In this document: positions 44,301-51,931 of the stretch, in pieces
How the letters are laid out: the number at the start of each line of letters is the position of its first letter
Position numbering within the stretch: position 1 is the first letter of the stretch
The notes under the pieces: model-generated
The model's input: the letters and a program-made list of their open reading frames with translations, nothing else
What the model was told of the DNA's origin: nothing
Databases searched by the model: none
Program-made: the position numbers and the translations under genes
From: Nitrospirota bacterium
Lineage (GTDB): Bacteria; JACPQY01
Reading direction: 5' to 3'
DNA length: 64,000 nucleotides
Assembly: GCA_016180645.1 (NCBI GenBank)
Contig: JACPAV010000014.1
Coordinates: 18,716-82,715, forward strand

Positions 44301-45266
44301 GCGCTGTATGGCATGGTGGACGAGCTTCGCATTTCCGATCGCGCCCGCGAGCCGGAGGAATTTCGTGTTCTTGCGGCGCCGGTCTCTCCGATTTGGACCG
44401 ACAAGTCGGCGATGGCGGGGGCGAGAGCCGATGCCGCCTCCGCCGCGGTGGAAGGGAAGTTGTATGTATTTGGAGGCAGAAAGGAGGAGAACGAGGCGCT
44501 CTCGACCAACGAGGAATTCGATCTTCTCAAAGATTCGTGGTCCTCGAAAAAAGACATGCCCACCGATCGGTGGGATGCGGTTGCGGTGGCCATCGGCCGC
44601 CGGGTCCATCTGATCGGGGGCACCCGGTTCAAAGACAAGCCACTTCTTGTGGCAAAGAACGAGGAGTACGACACGGAGAAGGACGCTTGGTCCAAGCGCG
44701 CGGATTGGCCGCGGCCCCGATTCGGCGCCGTGGCGGCGGCAGTGGACGGGCAGGTCTTTGTGCTCGGGGGATCGAGCGAATTCCAGGACCAGGGCAGCCT
44801 GCCGCAGGTCGATCGGTATGACCCGGTGACGGACGGATGGACGGAACGCGCGCCGATACCCACGGCCCGATCGCACGCGGCCGTGGCCGTGCGGGCAGGA
44901 TCGATCTATGTCATCGGGGGAGCGAGTGATGAGGGATTTCGGAATTCCACCGAGCGATATGACGCGCGCTCCGATACCTGGTCGATTCTTGCGCCCATGC
45001 CGACTCCAAGGAAATCCGCCGTGGCGCTGGTCGATAACGATTTCATTTACGTCATTGGCGGAGAGGACGGGTCCACGCTGAAGGTCGTCGAAGCCTACGA
45101 TCCCGTTAGGAATACGTGGACATCATTGGATCCGCTTCCCGATCCTCGAACGCGGTTCGTGGGAACGGTATTTCAGAGGCTGTTGTTTCTGGTGGGTGGG
45201 TACGACGGTACAGCCGTTCTGTCATCGGTCCTTCAAGGATTTCTCTTTCCCCCCCGCCCGGAATAG
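41394..45266 (+). CDS. Giant lipoprotein: Ig-like stalk, LamG, kelch-propeller head
   Basis: ATG 41394 overlaps the TGA of the previous gene (TGATG) and gives 1290 residues. The lipobox is LAAAC (Cys21). Carboxypeptidase-regulatory-like units (about 25-285) and Ig-like repeats with the same W-T/S-A-P and CPSVxV pattern (about 290-780) match the preceding protein, as does a LamG domain (about 787-985, VALYHFNETEG, GTVEAWVKL). The C-terminus (about 1003-1285) has six kelch blades, for example LYVFGGRKEENE, VHLIGGTRF, VFVLGGSSEF, IYVIGGASDE, IYVIGGEDG and LFLVGGYDG. The head therefore replaces the FGE-fold head of the partner. Both are likely surface lipoproteins that bind the receptor's substrate. 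Confidence 0.88.
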   Translation: MNLNRSLSVFAALFVALAAACEKNDLGDPLTVRTGSVVGRVTLLGEAKSQAAIRLEGTNTQTTSDAKGGFRLDLAAPGKNVLTAFFDAPEGSTYGIRRDIEIVEGEVLGLGEVALAQVGAVAGEVKLQDRRTHLGSDVFVPGTEMWTQTSTDGSYTLTRVPPGFYRLVAANRDFEMVEYAEFEVASGETTVLPAIELHRRGEDSQRGALSGRVFSLVGRPLEGAIVSMIPPIRTATTGEDGGYEFKDLDPAEYLLRAELEGKVTGSKRAVVRANETATAHLALPALPNQDKPGRGGWNSEPRLMVTCPESVRVGESAGLRADAMDSDGDPVTLGPFAATGGAFSSPSDGEACEPEEGGVCATAEWKAPDRPGLYMIRSTASDGQLMAEASCEIAVSRASGPDNHCPMVAITGATRTLVARHVSLAVSGSDQEGDPISYNWSASGGSLDRRTGEEVIWTAPRSAGDYDVSVCASDGQCAKSCATARINVGEEAEKATFPACGISGPTLASGGSVVGLWAATYDPNAFPVKVQWSATGGTFPIPEGALANWSAPAQSGMYTVSAKATAASGSTATCQMGIVVTDSAAVRGCPTLDVQGSSTSVKAMPVRVEFVAEGRESGGLSSNLSCDTPNGPFQTFDVSAEGAVFEWFPLFEGVYTFSCKIAEGSCAVGRLHSIAVTDRPDDLPPFVGVSCTADKLLPGQSTLCLAFGKDPKDQEVTFTWSVAAGTLSSLAGDSVMWTAPPAGGEYRIAIVGSDGANEARSSHSLRVGAPRSVTDFSPSDAVPEGEYACDASTVALYHFNETEGATAQDTCGSHPAVIRGAAVNRAGRWVGAYSFDGWDDSVEIPAAAVSGLANGTVEAWVKLTATWRDYEWAIRRSEEADQCDLRMRYTARTQSWGATWNNECVDINHKLDRNTATDFGWHHLAVTWDGVLWKMYQDGLLRVASPDVAGLESNDNPLVIGLVTAGVESALYGMVDELRISDRAREPEEFRVLAAPVSPIWTDKSAMAGARADAASAAVEGKLYVFGGRKEENEALSTNEEFDLLKDSWSSKKDMPTDRWDAVAVAIGRRVHLIGGTRFKDKPLLVAKNEEYDTEKDAWSKRADWPRPRFGAVAAAVDGQVFVLGGSSEFQDQGSLPQVDRYDPVTDGWTERAPIPTARSHAAVAVRAGSIYVIGGASDEGFRNSTERYDARSDTWSILAPMPTPRKSAVALVDNDFIYVIGGEDGSTLKVVEAYDPVRNTWTSLDPLPDPRTRFVGTVFQRLLFLVGGYDGTAVLSSVLQGFLFPPRPE

Positions 45267-45328
45267 ACCGGGGCATTCATCTAATTTTCCTTCTGCTGAA
45301 TGCCGACGGCTGAACGCTGAAAGCTACC

Positions 45329-46786
45329 CTACAGCCCCATCTCGGGCTGGATCTTCGTGCGCTTTCGGCGGGCGACGCCTGTCTTGATCGCAGACTCGAT
45401 CACGGCCTCGGCGACGGAGAGAGAAACTTTCTTGTTGAAAACGCTCGGGATGATGTAGTCCTCGTAGATCTCGTCCTTGCCTATCGTGCCGGCAATGGCT
45501 TTCGCCGCGGCAATCTTCATCTGCATATTGATGTCCCGGGCCTGGCAATCCAACACGCCCCGGAAAAGGCCGGGGAAACAAAGGACGTTGTTGATCTGGT
45601 TCGGGTAGTCCGAGCGGCCGGTGGCGATGATCGTGGCATGGGGAGCGGCCTCTTCCGGCATGATCTCCGGAGTGGGATTGGAGAGGGCAAACACGATCGC
45701 CTTCTTGTTCATCCGCTTGATGTCCTTGGCTTCGACGAGTTTCGGACCGGACAGCCCCATGAAAAGGTCGGCCCCCACGAGCGCATCCGAAAGCGTCCCC
45801 TTGAGCCCGCTCTTGTTCGTGCGGTCGGCGAACCATTCCTTCATAAAATTCATGTTCTCTTTGCGCCCTTTGTAGATGATTCCATTCCGGTCGCAGGCAA
45901 TGATGTTTTTCACGCCCATTTCCATCAGGATTCGGCCGCATTGGATCCCCGCAGCTCCGGCGCCAAGGATGACGACTTTCAACTCCTTGTAGGACTTCTT
46001 CACGACTTTGAGCGCATTGATGAGGGCGGCCAGGACCACGACGGCGGTGCCGTGCTGATCGTCATGAAAAACGGGCACATCCAAGTCCTTCTTGAGACGT
46101 TCTTCGATTTCAAAACAACGCGGCGCCGAGATGTCTTCCAGATTGAAGCCACCGAAAACCGGCGCGACGAATTTCACGGTATTGACGATGTCGTCCACTT
46201 TTTGGGTTTTGAGGCAGAGGGGAAAGGCGTCCACGCCGCCGAACTCCTTGAACAGGGCGCACTTCCCCTCCATAACGGGGAGGGCGGCCTCGGGACCCAT
46301 GTTGCCGAGTCCCAGTACGGCGCTGCCGTCTGACAGTACGCACACCGTGTTCCGCTTGATCGTGAAGGCGAAAACTTTTGAGGGATCCTCATGGATCGCC
46401 TGGGTTACGCGGGCCACACCCGGTGTGTAGACGAGCGAGAGATCGGTCCGATTCCGAATGGGCGCCTTGAGCGAGGTCTGAATTTTTCCGCCGCGATGCT
46501 TCTGAAAAACCTGGTCGAAGACGTGAATGATTCTGACGTCGCGGAGATCCTTGACGCGGACGATGATCTGGTCCATGTGATCCGAGCCGGTCGCGTTGAT
46601 CGTGACCTCGCGGGTGACCTGATCGCGCGTGGCCTCGATGAGTTCGATGGCGCCAATGTCGCCGCCGGCCTTGCCGATCGCGGACGTGAGTTTGCCGAGC
46701 ATGCCGGGCACGTTGCGGATCTGCGCCCTCAGCGTGAAGCTGTAGCCCGGAGAAGGGCGGACTTCTGGTTTGTCTTGGGTTGTCAT
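45329..46786 (-). CDS. NAD(P)-dependent malic enzyme with N-terminal ACT domain
   Basis: The 485-residue protein has an N-terminal ACT regulatory domain (about 15-90, LRAQIRNVPGMLGKLTSAIG), the malic enzyme domain with the Tyr of DLSLVYTPGVA and the metal site PVFHDDQHGTA, and a Rossmann domain with VVILGAGAAGIQCG. It decarboxylates malate to pyruvate. An ACT domain suggests amino-acid control. It is convergent with the kelch lipoprotein gene (62 bp between stops). Confidence 0.93.
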   Translation of the reverse strand: MTTQDKPEVRPSPGYSFTLRAQIRNVPGMLGKLTSAIGKAGGDIGAIELIEATRDQVTREVTINATGSDHMDQIIVRVKDLRDVRIIHVFDQVFQKHRGGKIQTSLKAPIRNRTDLSLVYTPGVARVTQAIHEDPSKVFAFTIKRNTVCVLSDGSAVLGLGNMGPEAALPVMEGKCALFKEFGGVDAFPLCLKTQKVDDIVNTVKFVAPVFGGFNLEDISAPRCFEIEERLKKDLDVPVFHDDQHGTAVVVLAALINALKVVKKSYKELKVVILGAGAAGIQCGRILMEMGVKNIIACDRNGIIYKGRKENMNFMKEWFADRTNKSGLKGTLSDALVGADLFMGLSGPKLVEAKDIKRMNKKAIVFALSNPTPEIMPEEAAPHATIIATGRSDYPNQINNVLCFPGLFRGVLDCQARDINMQMKIAAAKAIAGTIGKDEIYEDYIIPSVFNKKVSLSVAEAVIESAIKTGVARRKRTKIQPEMGL

Positions 46787-46861
46787 GGTTGCGGGACCAT
46801 AGCACCGGGGACCAAACGCGTCAAGGAATGGACTCAGCTTCGAATAGTGAGCGTCAACTTG

Positions 46862-48181
46862 CTACGCTTCCGGCCTCAGGCGTTCGGCGAAATCCAGGAG
46901 GGCGTATTCGCTCCCGGGAGGGCCGAGGAGTTGGATGGAGCGGGGGAGTCCGTTTGGAAATCGGCCCCAGGGGATGGAGAGGCCGGTGGCGTCGTTCAGA
47001 TTGCCGATCTTGGCGAAGGCCATGCTGCCCGGTGATTTCAATACCGTTCCATGTGGGCGCGCCGAATAGGTGGTGGCGGGCGACAGAATCACGCCACCCG
47101 CAGCCCAAAGGTCCCGCACATGGCGACGGAGCCGTTCGACATTCTCACGCGCTCGACGGCGATAAGGCCAGGCAATCAGGAAGCCGAGTGCCATCAGGAG
47201 AAGGATGTAGGCCGATTGGCGGTGCATCTTCCGCCCCCATCCGCGAGGACCGAAGAGAAGCGATACGACGACCGCCGCCAATCCTTCGACAACCGGGAGC
47301 TCGTCGCCTTCCGTGAAGCGATCGAAATGCGACGCGAGGAAGACGTTGTAAAGCCGATCGATGCGTGAGGGAGAGGGCAAATCGTCCGCCGTGGCGAAAG
47401 GCATGTCGGCGCGACTCAGCGCTGGAATCACGTCGGGTCCGAGCGTCGGCCATTCCCCTATCGCCGGTTCATCCGGTCCGTAAAGGTGAACTTTCTTCAC
47501 TTCGAATGGGGCCGGTGCGCCGGTGCGAAGACGGGATTCGAGAGCTTTCAAGAGCGTTCGGCAATCTTCTATCGTGCTTGTGAGCGGTCCCATGCCGTTG
47601 AACGTCTTGAAGAATTCCGGGAGGTGCGGGAAATGATCCGATGGATCCCACATCACGTGGGAAAGCCTCATCCCCACGATGCCACAGAAGGCCGCGGGCA
47701 TGCGGATGCTCCCGCCGAAATCGCTTCCCCAGTCGAAGGCCGACATTCCGGTGGCGACGGCGACCGCCGCCCCTCCGCTGCTTCCGCCCGGCGATCGAGC
47801 CGGATCCTGCGGGTGGCAGGTGGCTCCGATCAGATTGTTGTCGGTCTCCGGCGGAAGCGAGAGATCCGGGCAGTTGGATTTTCCAAGGAGAACGGCGCCC
47901 AGCTCCTCAAGCGCCTGGTGAATCCGACTGCTCTTCTGCGGAACACGGTTTCGATGTCGCCACGAACCGCCGCTGGTGCGAATTCCTGCCGTGTCCCAAG
48001 CGTCTTTGAGCGTGTAGGGCACGCCAAACAATTCCGAGGTGGAAGGGCGTGCCTTCAGCTCATGCGACTTCTTTATGGCCTGATCGAGAAGCGGAAGAAG
48101 AATCGCCCGCAGATTTGGGTCTTTCTCGCGTATTCGGGCGAGGCAGGAATCGATGCTGAAATGTTGGAGGCTGGAGGCCAC
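46862..48181 (-). CDS. Amidase-signature family hydrolase
   Basis: The 439-residue protein has the Ser-cisSer-Lys triad elements: Lys in VPYTLKDAWDTAG, cis-Ser in SPGGSSGGAA and nucleophile Ser in WGSDFGGSIRMPA. An unusual insertion (about residues 300-350) includes a hydrophobic stretch, YILLLMALGFLIAWPYRRR, that could be a membrane anchor and is absent from soluble GatA- or indole-acetamide-type enzymes but recalls fatty-acid amide hydrolases. The C-terminus (ATTYSARPHG, IQLLGPPGSE) is typical. It has no neighbouring pathway. Substrate unknown. Confidence 0.87.
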   Translation of the reverse strand: MASSLQHFSIDSCLARIREKDPNLRAILLPLLDQAIKKSHELKARPSTSELFGVPYTLKDAWDTAGIRTSGGSWRHRNRVPQKSSRIHQALEELGAVLLGKSNCPDLSLPPETDNNLIGATCHPQDPARSPGGSSGGAAVAVATGMSAFDWGSDFGGSIRMPAAFCGIVGMRLSHVMWDPSDHFPHLPEFFKTFNGMGPLTSTIEDCRTLLKALESRLRTGAPAPFEVKKVHLYGPDEPAIGEWPTLGPDVIPALSRADMPFATADDLPSPSRIDRLYNVFLASHFDRFTEGDELPVVEGLAAVVVSLLFGPRGWGRKMHRQSAYILLLMALGFLIAWPYRRRARENVERLRRHVRDLWAAGGVILSPATTYSARPHGTVLKSPGSMAFAKIGNLNDATGLSIPWGRFPNGLPRSIQLLGPPGSEYALLDFAERLRPEA

Positions 48182-48193
48182 GGTCAGGAGACT

Positions 48194-48269
48194 CTAACAG
48201 AATGTCGGTTCGTAGGGGAGCATCTTCAGATGCTCCCCTTCCTGGGCGGATCTGAAGATCCGCCCCTAC
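48194..48269. repeat. Double-hairpin repeat, CTAAC-type flank, copy 1
   Basis: The core 48212-48269 runs GTAGGGG...CCCCTAC with hairpins GGGGAGCATC-TTCA-GATGCTCCCC and GGGCGGATC-TGAA-GATCCGCCC. The left flank CTAACAGAATG resembles that of the copy at 55999 (CTAACGGAATC). It fills the 101-bp gap between the amidase start and the isoaspartyl methyltransferase stop. Confidence 0.85.
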
Positions 48270-48282
48270 CGCGGTTTTCACG

Positions 48283-49287
48283 TCAATGCGTTCGGATCAA
48301 CGGAACGAAGCGCACGGGCCTCACCGAGCGCTTCTCAAGCGTTCCCTCGGCTGTCTTGGTTCCGATGATGAGGTCTTGCGACAGTGCGGGAGGCCCGACG
48401 GGGATGACCAGCCGCCCTCCGGGTTTGAGCTGCTCCACGAGCGGAACCGGAATCTCATCCGCCGCCGCGGTCACCATCACGGCATCGAAAGGGGCATGCT
48501 CCGGCCAGCCTCTGTAGCCGTCCCCAATCTTCACGTGCACGTTCTTGTAGTCGAGACGCTTCAGCCTTTCCTCCGCGGATTTGCCCAGTGCCGGGATGAT
48601 CTCGATGGTAAACACCTCCGCGGCCAACTCGGCGAGCACCGCCGCCTGATATCCGGAACCCGTGCCGATCTCGAGCACGCGATCACCGCCTCGAAGCCCC
48701 ATCGACTGAGTCATCAGCCCCACGATGTACGGCTGGGAGATGGTCTGTCCCTCGCCGATCGGGAGGGGATAGTCTTCGTAAGCCTCAGGTGCCTGACTCG
48801 GGGGTACGAAAAGATGCCGCTTGACCTTTCGCATGACCCGAAGGACGGCGGGATCGATCACGTCGCGTCCTTCGAGCTGCACTTTCACCATTTGCTCTCG
48901 TAGTGTGGTCATGCGGGTCTCGTCTATGCTCGGGCGTTCACCCCCACCCAGACCCCTCAGGGGGGAGGGGGTAGGCGCAGGCTTTATGCCTGCGTCTGAA
49001 GACGCACCCATGAAGGGTGCGGCTACCAAACCTTCCCCCCTTGCGGGGGAAGGTGAGGATGGGGGGTGCGGGGTGGAAATCTTGTTTGTGATGTAATTCC
49101 AGTAGAAGGCGATGGAAGCGGCAATGATGGCCGTGCCCAGGAGTTTTCCCGCCCGGAAGGGCGTCGTTTTCCAGCGGGAGGATCTTCCCTCGCGCCGATC
49201 GAGCTGCATGTCCGACTCGCGGTGCATTCGGGAAAGTGCCCTTCGGAAGAAGGGATGTTCTTCTTCCGGTTGGGAGGGACTCCTCAT
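48283..49287 (-). CDS. pcm: Protein-L-isoaspartate O-methyltransferase, membrane-anchored
   Basis: The 334-residue protein has a catalytic domain (about 130-330) with GQTISQPYIVGLMTQ, motif I VLEIGTGSGYQAAVL, DGYRGWPEHAPFDAV and ELKPGGRLVIPVG, the standard PCMT pattern. The N-terminal 130 residues are extra: a charged start, one transmembrane helix (GTAIIAASIAFYWNYITN), and a linker encoded by repeats (48940-49074). This would place the repair enzyme on the periplasmic or cytoplasmic face of the membrane rather than in the cytosol. It overlaps the upstream exported-protein gene by 4 bp (ATGA). Confidence 0.9.
   Translation of the reverse strand: MRSPSQPEEEHPFFRRALSRMHRESDMQLDRREGRSSRWKTTPFRAGKLLGTAIIAASIAFYWNYITNKISTPHPPSSPSPARGEGLVAAPFMGASSDAGIKPAPTPSPLRGLGGGERPSIDETRMTTLREQMVKVQLEGRDVIDPAVLRVMRKVKRHLFVPPSQAPEAYEDYPLPIGEGQTISQPYIVGLMTQSMGLRGGDRVLEIGTGSGYQAAVLAELAAEVFTIEIIPALGKSAEERLKRLDYKNVHVKIGDGYRGWPEHAPFDAVMVTAAADEIPVPLVEQLKPGGRLVIPVGPPALSQDLIIGTKTAEGTLEKRSVRPVRFVPLIRTH
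48940..49074. repeat. Three palindromes forming the pcm linker, including a GTAG...CTAC core
   Basis: Left to right: CCCAGACCCCTCAGGGGGGAG, a GTAG...CTAC double hairpin (48971-49026, arms GCAGGC/GCCTGC and GCACCC/GGGTGC), and CTTCCCCCCTTGCGGGGGAA. Read leftward in frame these encode about 45 residues (PHPPSSPSPARGEG, VAAPFMGASSDAG, TPSPLRGLGGGERP) between the membrane helix and the catalytic domain of Pcm. No stop or frameshift is introduced. Confidence 0.85.
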
Positions 49288-50843
49288 CGCGCGGTATGCG
49301 GCGGCGAAGCGCAGGGCGGATCGGAGACCGCACCTGCCGACGCGAGCACCGGAGTCGGAGCGGCAAAGCAGGCGCGCGCCCGGTCGAAGTCGGAGGCCAG
49401 GGCTTGAGTGAGCCGCTCGATCAGGGAGAGGAATTCCTGCCGCGCCTCATATGGCATGGACCGCCTGAATTGATTAAATGTTTTCAGGAAGAACGAGAGG
49501 AGTGAGGAGTTCTGGAGCGGCAGTTCGTAGGTATGGGTGAGCGTGTTCGCCGTCTCCTTCACGTCGATGGGGCTGAAATGCCCCTCGAAGGTCATCCCCT
49601 GCCCGTTGTTTCCGTCGTAAAGGACCTCGTAGTACGAACGAATGAACGGCCCGAGGATTTGTTTGATGATGGGAGGGAGAATCGGCTTCGGAACCCCGTC
49701 AACCATTCCCCGGCGACGGTCATCCTCCCGGACCACGCTGAATCCCAATTGTTCCATTCCCATTTTCATCCCGAAGGCGACGATCCAATTCCGGATCTCG
49801 ATGCGATGCGGCTGTGAGAGGGCTTCGTCCAATCGGACCCCTTCGGGCGAGGGCAGTCCCGTCGCAGGATCCATGGGAAAGACGAGCCCATCCCGCGTGA
49901 TCAACGTCAGGCCCATCTCGCCCCCACCGGTCATGATCACTAACAGATCGCGCCCCTTCGGATCTTTCACTTTCATCTGGAGATGTGAGGCCGAGAGCAC
50001 TTTGTGGACCTTGCCCAGATGTGGGTACTCACGTCGGAGGCGGTCGCCATCCGTAACGGAAACGAGATTCACGCGCGTGAGGCGCCCGGCGCCGTCCGCG
50101 GATGGAATTCGTTCCACCGTGCTTCTCATCCGGATGAACGGCAGCGCGGTCCGGCTGAATTCCGGAAAGCTCGCGGCGAAGTGCTCCCGAATCTCCCGAT
50201 CCCCGGCACTGGAGTCCCCCGCGTACGTGTCGTCGGACACATCCAGGAGCCGAAGCCACTCCCGGTTGATGTCGCGCCAGACCTTTGTGTTGAGGGGGCC
50301 CATGAACCAGGACTGTGTGTAACGGATGAGATAGACGTTCTTGTGACGCCCTTCCGTGACGGGACGGACCGAGAAAGTGGCTTCCGTGTCGCCGAAGGTC
50401 GTCAAGTACTGGGGTTTGGTGATGAAGGCGAAGTGGTAGTCCTCGGGCTCGATGCGTCCTCCAAAGGTGAAGGACTTGAGACCCTCTTCCCCCGCTTGCC
50501 AGGGGATTTTGGGATTTTCGTAGAGTCCCTTGAGATCGAGGCTTGTGGAATTCAGGAGGATCAAGTCCAAGACTTGGTCCAAATCCGGCTCGTAGCGCGA
50601 GACGAAGAGGAACTTCTTGAACGGTTGCCCCAGCCCCGCGGCGGCTTCGAAGGCCTGGTCAATCCCTCGGGGGTCATCTGAAGATCCGAGAGGCAGAACC
50701 ACCCGCCAAAAATTGCGAGGGGTCGGCATCCCTGCGGAAGCGGCATGGAGGATGGCGGACGGAGCGGCATGAGCAGGGCGGGGACTCGATGCAATGGCAC
50801 CGATGAGAAACAAGATTGCTGCGCTCTTCCTGCCCGCCCTCAC
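49284..50843 (-). CDS. Exported protein of unknown function
   Basis: GTG 50843 is chosen because the product then begins with a classic signal peptide (RAGRKSAAILFLIGAIASS...AHA) and the divergent gene's start at 50930 is kept free; the open frame itself continues to 50939. The 519-residue product is strand-rich with motifs RVVLPLGSSDDPRGIDQAFE, FAFITKPQYLTTFGDTEATF and YDGNNGQGMTFEGHFSP. No family is recognised. The last helix and cysteine (ARACFAAPTP) end at the pcm overlap. The operon with pcm suggests a role in periplasmic protein quality, but this is only context. Confidence 0.65.
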   Translation of the reverse strand: MRAGRKSAAILFLIGAIASSPRPAHAAPSAILHAASAGMPTPRNFWRVVLPLGSSDDPRGIDQAFEAAAGLGQPFKKFLFVSRYEPDLDQVLDLILLNSTSLDLKGLYENPKIPWQAGEEGLKSFTFGGRIEPEDYHFAFITKPQYLTTFGDTEATFSVRPVTEGRHKNVYLIRYTQSWFMGPLNTKVWRDINREWLRLLDVSDDTYAGDSSAGDREIREHFAASFPEFSRTALPFIRMRSTVERIPSADGAGRLTRVNLVSVTDGDRLRREYPHLGKVHKVLSASHLQMKVKDPKGRDLLVIMTGGGEMGLTLITRDGLVFPMDPATGLPSPEGVRLDEALSQPHRIEIRNWIVAFGMKMGMEQLGFSVVREDDRRRGMVDGVPKPILPPIIKQILGPFIRSYYEVLYDGNNGQGMTFEGHFSPIDVKETANTLTHTYELPLQNSSLLSFFLKTFNQFRRSMPYEARQEFLSLIERLTQALASDFDRARACFAAPTPVLASAGAVSDPPCASPPHTAR

Positions 50844-50929
50844 CCGTTGAACTATACCTGCGCCCGACCCTTGCGGCAAGGTGGGAAGGGTTGGCCCGAA
50901 GGGGGAGGGCGTGGTAAAAGCGAGCCAGT

Positions 50930-51844
50930 ATGGTTCCACCTTGGGTCAATAGATTGGACGAGCACCAGCGCGAGGTGGTGCGGAGGGTTCTCAAGAAAGC
51001 ACGGGCGCCCTTCGCCTTGGCGCCGGAAAAACGGTTTCGCGAGTCGGTTCGGAAGGTGTGGGCGGACTATCAATCTGAGATTTCAAACGGGACGCCCAAG
51101 GGCCTCTTGCGTCTTGCCCACAAGGTGGATCGCGCGCTGTACGTTCGGAACCGGGAAGAGCACATGGACGATCCGGCGCTGGACCCTCAGGTGCGAACGG
51201 GACTCGTCAAAGGGCTGGACCGGCTGAACCGCGCGATTGGAACCTACTTTTTCTTTTTCCGGGCGATGGAGAAGCACTTGCACCCTCTTCCCGATGGTCA
51301 GTTATCAGTATTGGACATAGGTAGCGGTCACGGCGCGTTTCCCATCCGCCTCGCGCGGAAAGGGAAACTGGGCCGTCATGTGCTTCGCGTGGTGGGGAGC
51401 GACGTGGTGCCGGCGTACGTCGAGGCGGCCACGGCGGAGGCGCGAAAGAACAAGTCGCCGGTGGAGTTCCGCACGATCGATGCCCTCAAGCTCGATCAAT
51501 TGGAAGATCGCTTTGATGTGATCACGTGCACCCAGGCGATTCACCACTTCCCGCCGGATTTTCTGGCCGAGCTGATGGCGCGCGCGCGGGCCAACGCGCG
51601 GAAAAGCGTGTTTTTCTTTGACGCGCGGCGCGCCCCCGGGTCCGTGGCGGGGGTGGCCACGGCGACCTACCTACTGACGCGGAACGCGATGCTGGTGCAC
51701 GATGGCATCGTTTCGGTCCGCCGCATGTACAGTCCCGCTGAGCTTGAACTTCTGGCGAGGTGCGCCCCCGGCGGTGAGATCTTTCGCGCCCGGAACTTCA
51801 GTACGCGATACGTTCTGCTGGAAGCCTACGCAGGCCGAGGCTAG
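50930..51844 (+). CDS. Class I SAM-dependent methyltransferase
   Basis: The 304-residue protein has a helical N-terminal extension of about 115 residues (HQREVVRRVLKKARAPFALA) and a Rossmann methyltransferase domain: motif I LSVLDIGSGHGAFPIRLA, acidic loop VVGSDVVPAY, motif III DALKLDQLED and motif IV VITCTQAIHHF. The C-terminal part (RRMYSPAELELLARC) resembles small-molecule methyltransferases of the type 11/12 families. It is transcribed divergently from the exported-protein gene, with 86 bp between starts. Substrate unknown. Confidence 0.8.
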   Translation: MVPPWVNRLDEHQREVVRRVLKKARAPFALAPEKRFRESVRKVWADYQSEISNGTPKGLLRLAHKVDRALYVRNREEHMDDPALDPQVRTGLVKGLDRLNRAIGTYFFFFRAMEKHLHPLPDGQLSVLDIGSGHGAFPIRLARKGKLGRHVLRVVGSDVVPAYVEAATAEARKNKSPVEFRTIDALKLDQLEDRFDVITCTQAIHHFPPDFLAELMARARANARKSVFFFDARRAPGSVAGVATATYLLTRNAMLVHDGIVSVRRMYSPAELELLARCAPGGEIFRARNFSTRYVLLEAYAGRG

Positions 51845-51861
51845 ACTCGGTGGCGGCCTGC

Positions 51862-51914
51862 GTAGCGTCCGGCTTCAGCCGGACGGAGCTCGCCCGCCTG
51901 AAGGCGGGCGCTAC
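51862..51914. repeat. Double-hairpin repeat, GTAG...CTAC
   Basis: GTAG, then hairpin GTCCGGC-TTCA-GCCGGAC, then hairpin CGCCCGCC-TGAA-GGCGGGCG, then CTAC. It lies between the convergent methyltransferase and korB stops (51844 and 51932) and could act as a bidirectional terminator-like structure, although no T-run follows. Confidence 0.85.
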
Positions 51915-51931
51915 AGCCGTGGCCGCTCGCG

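Noticed and set aside
43263..44876. Leftward 537-residue frame
   Set aside because: Antisense to the kelch lipoprotein gene; high Arg/His content and no motif.
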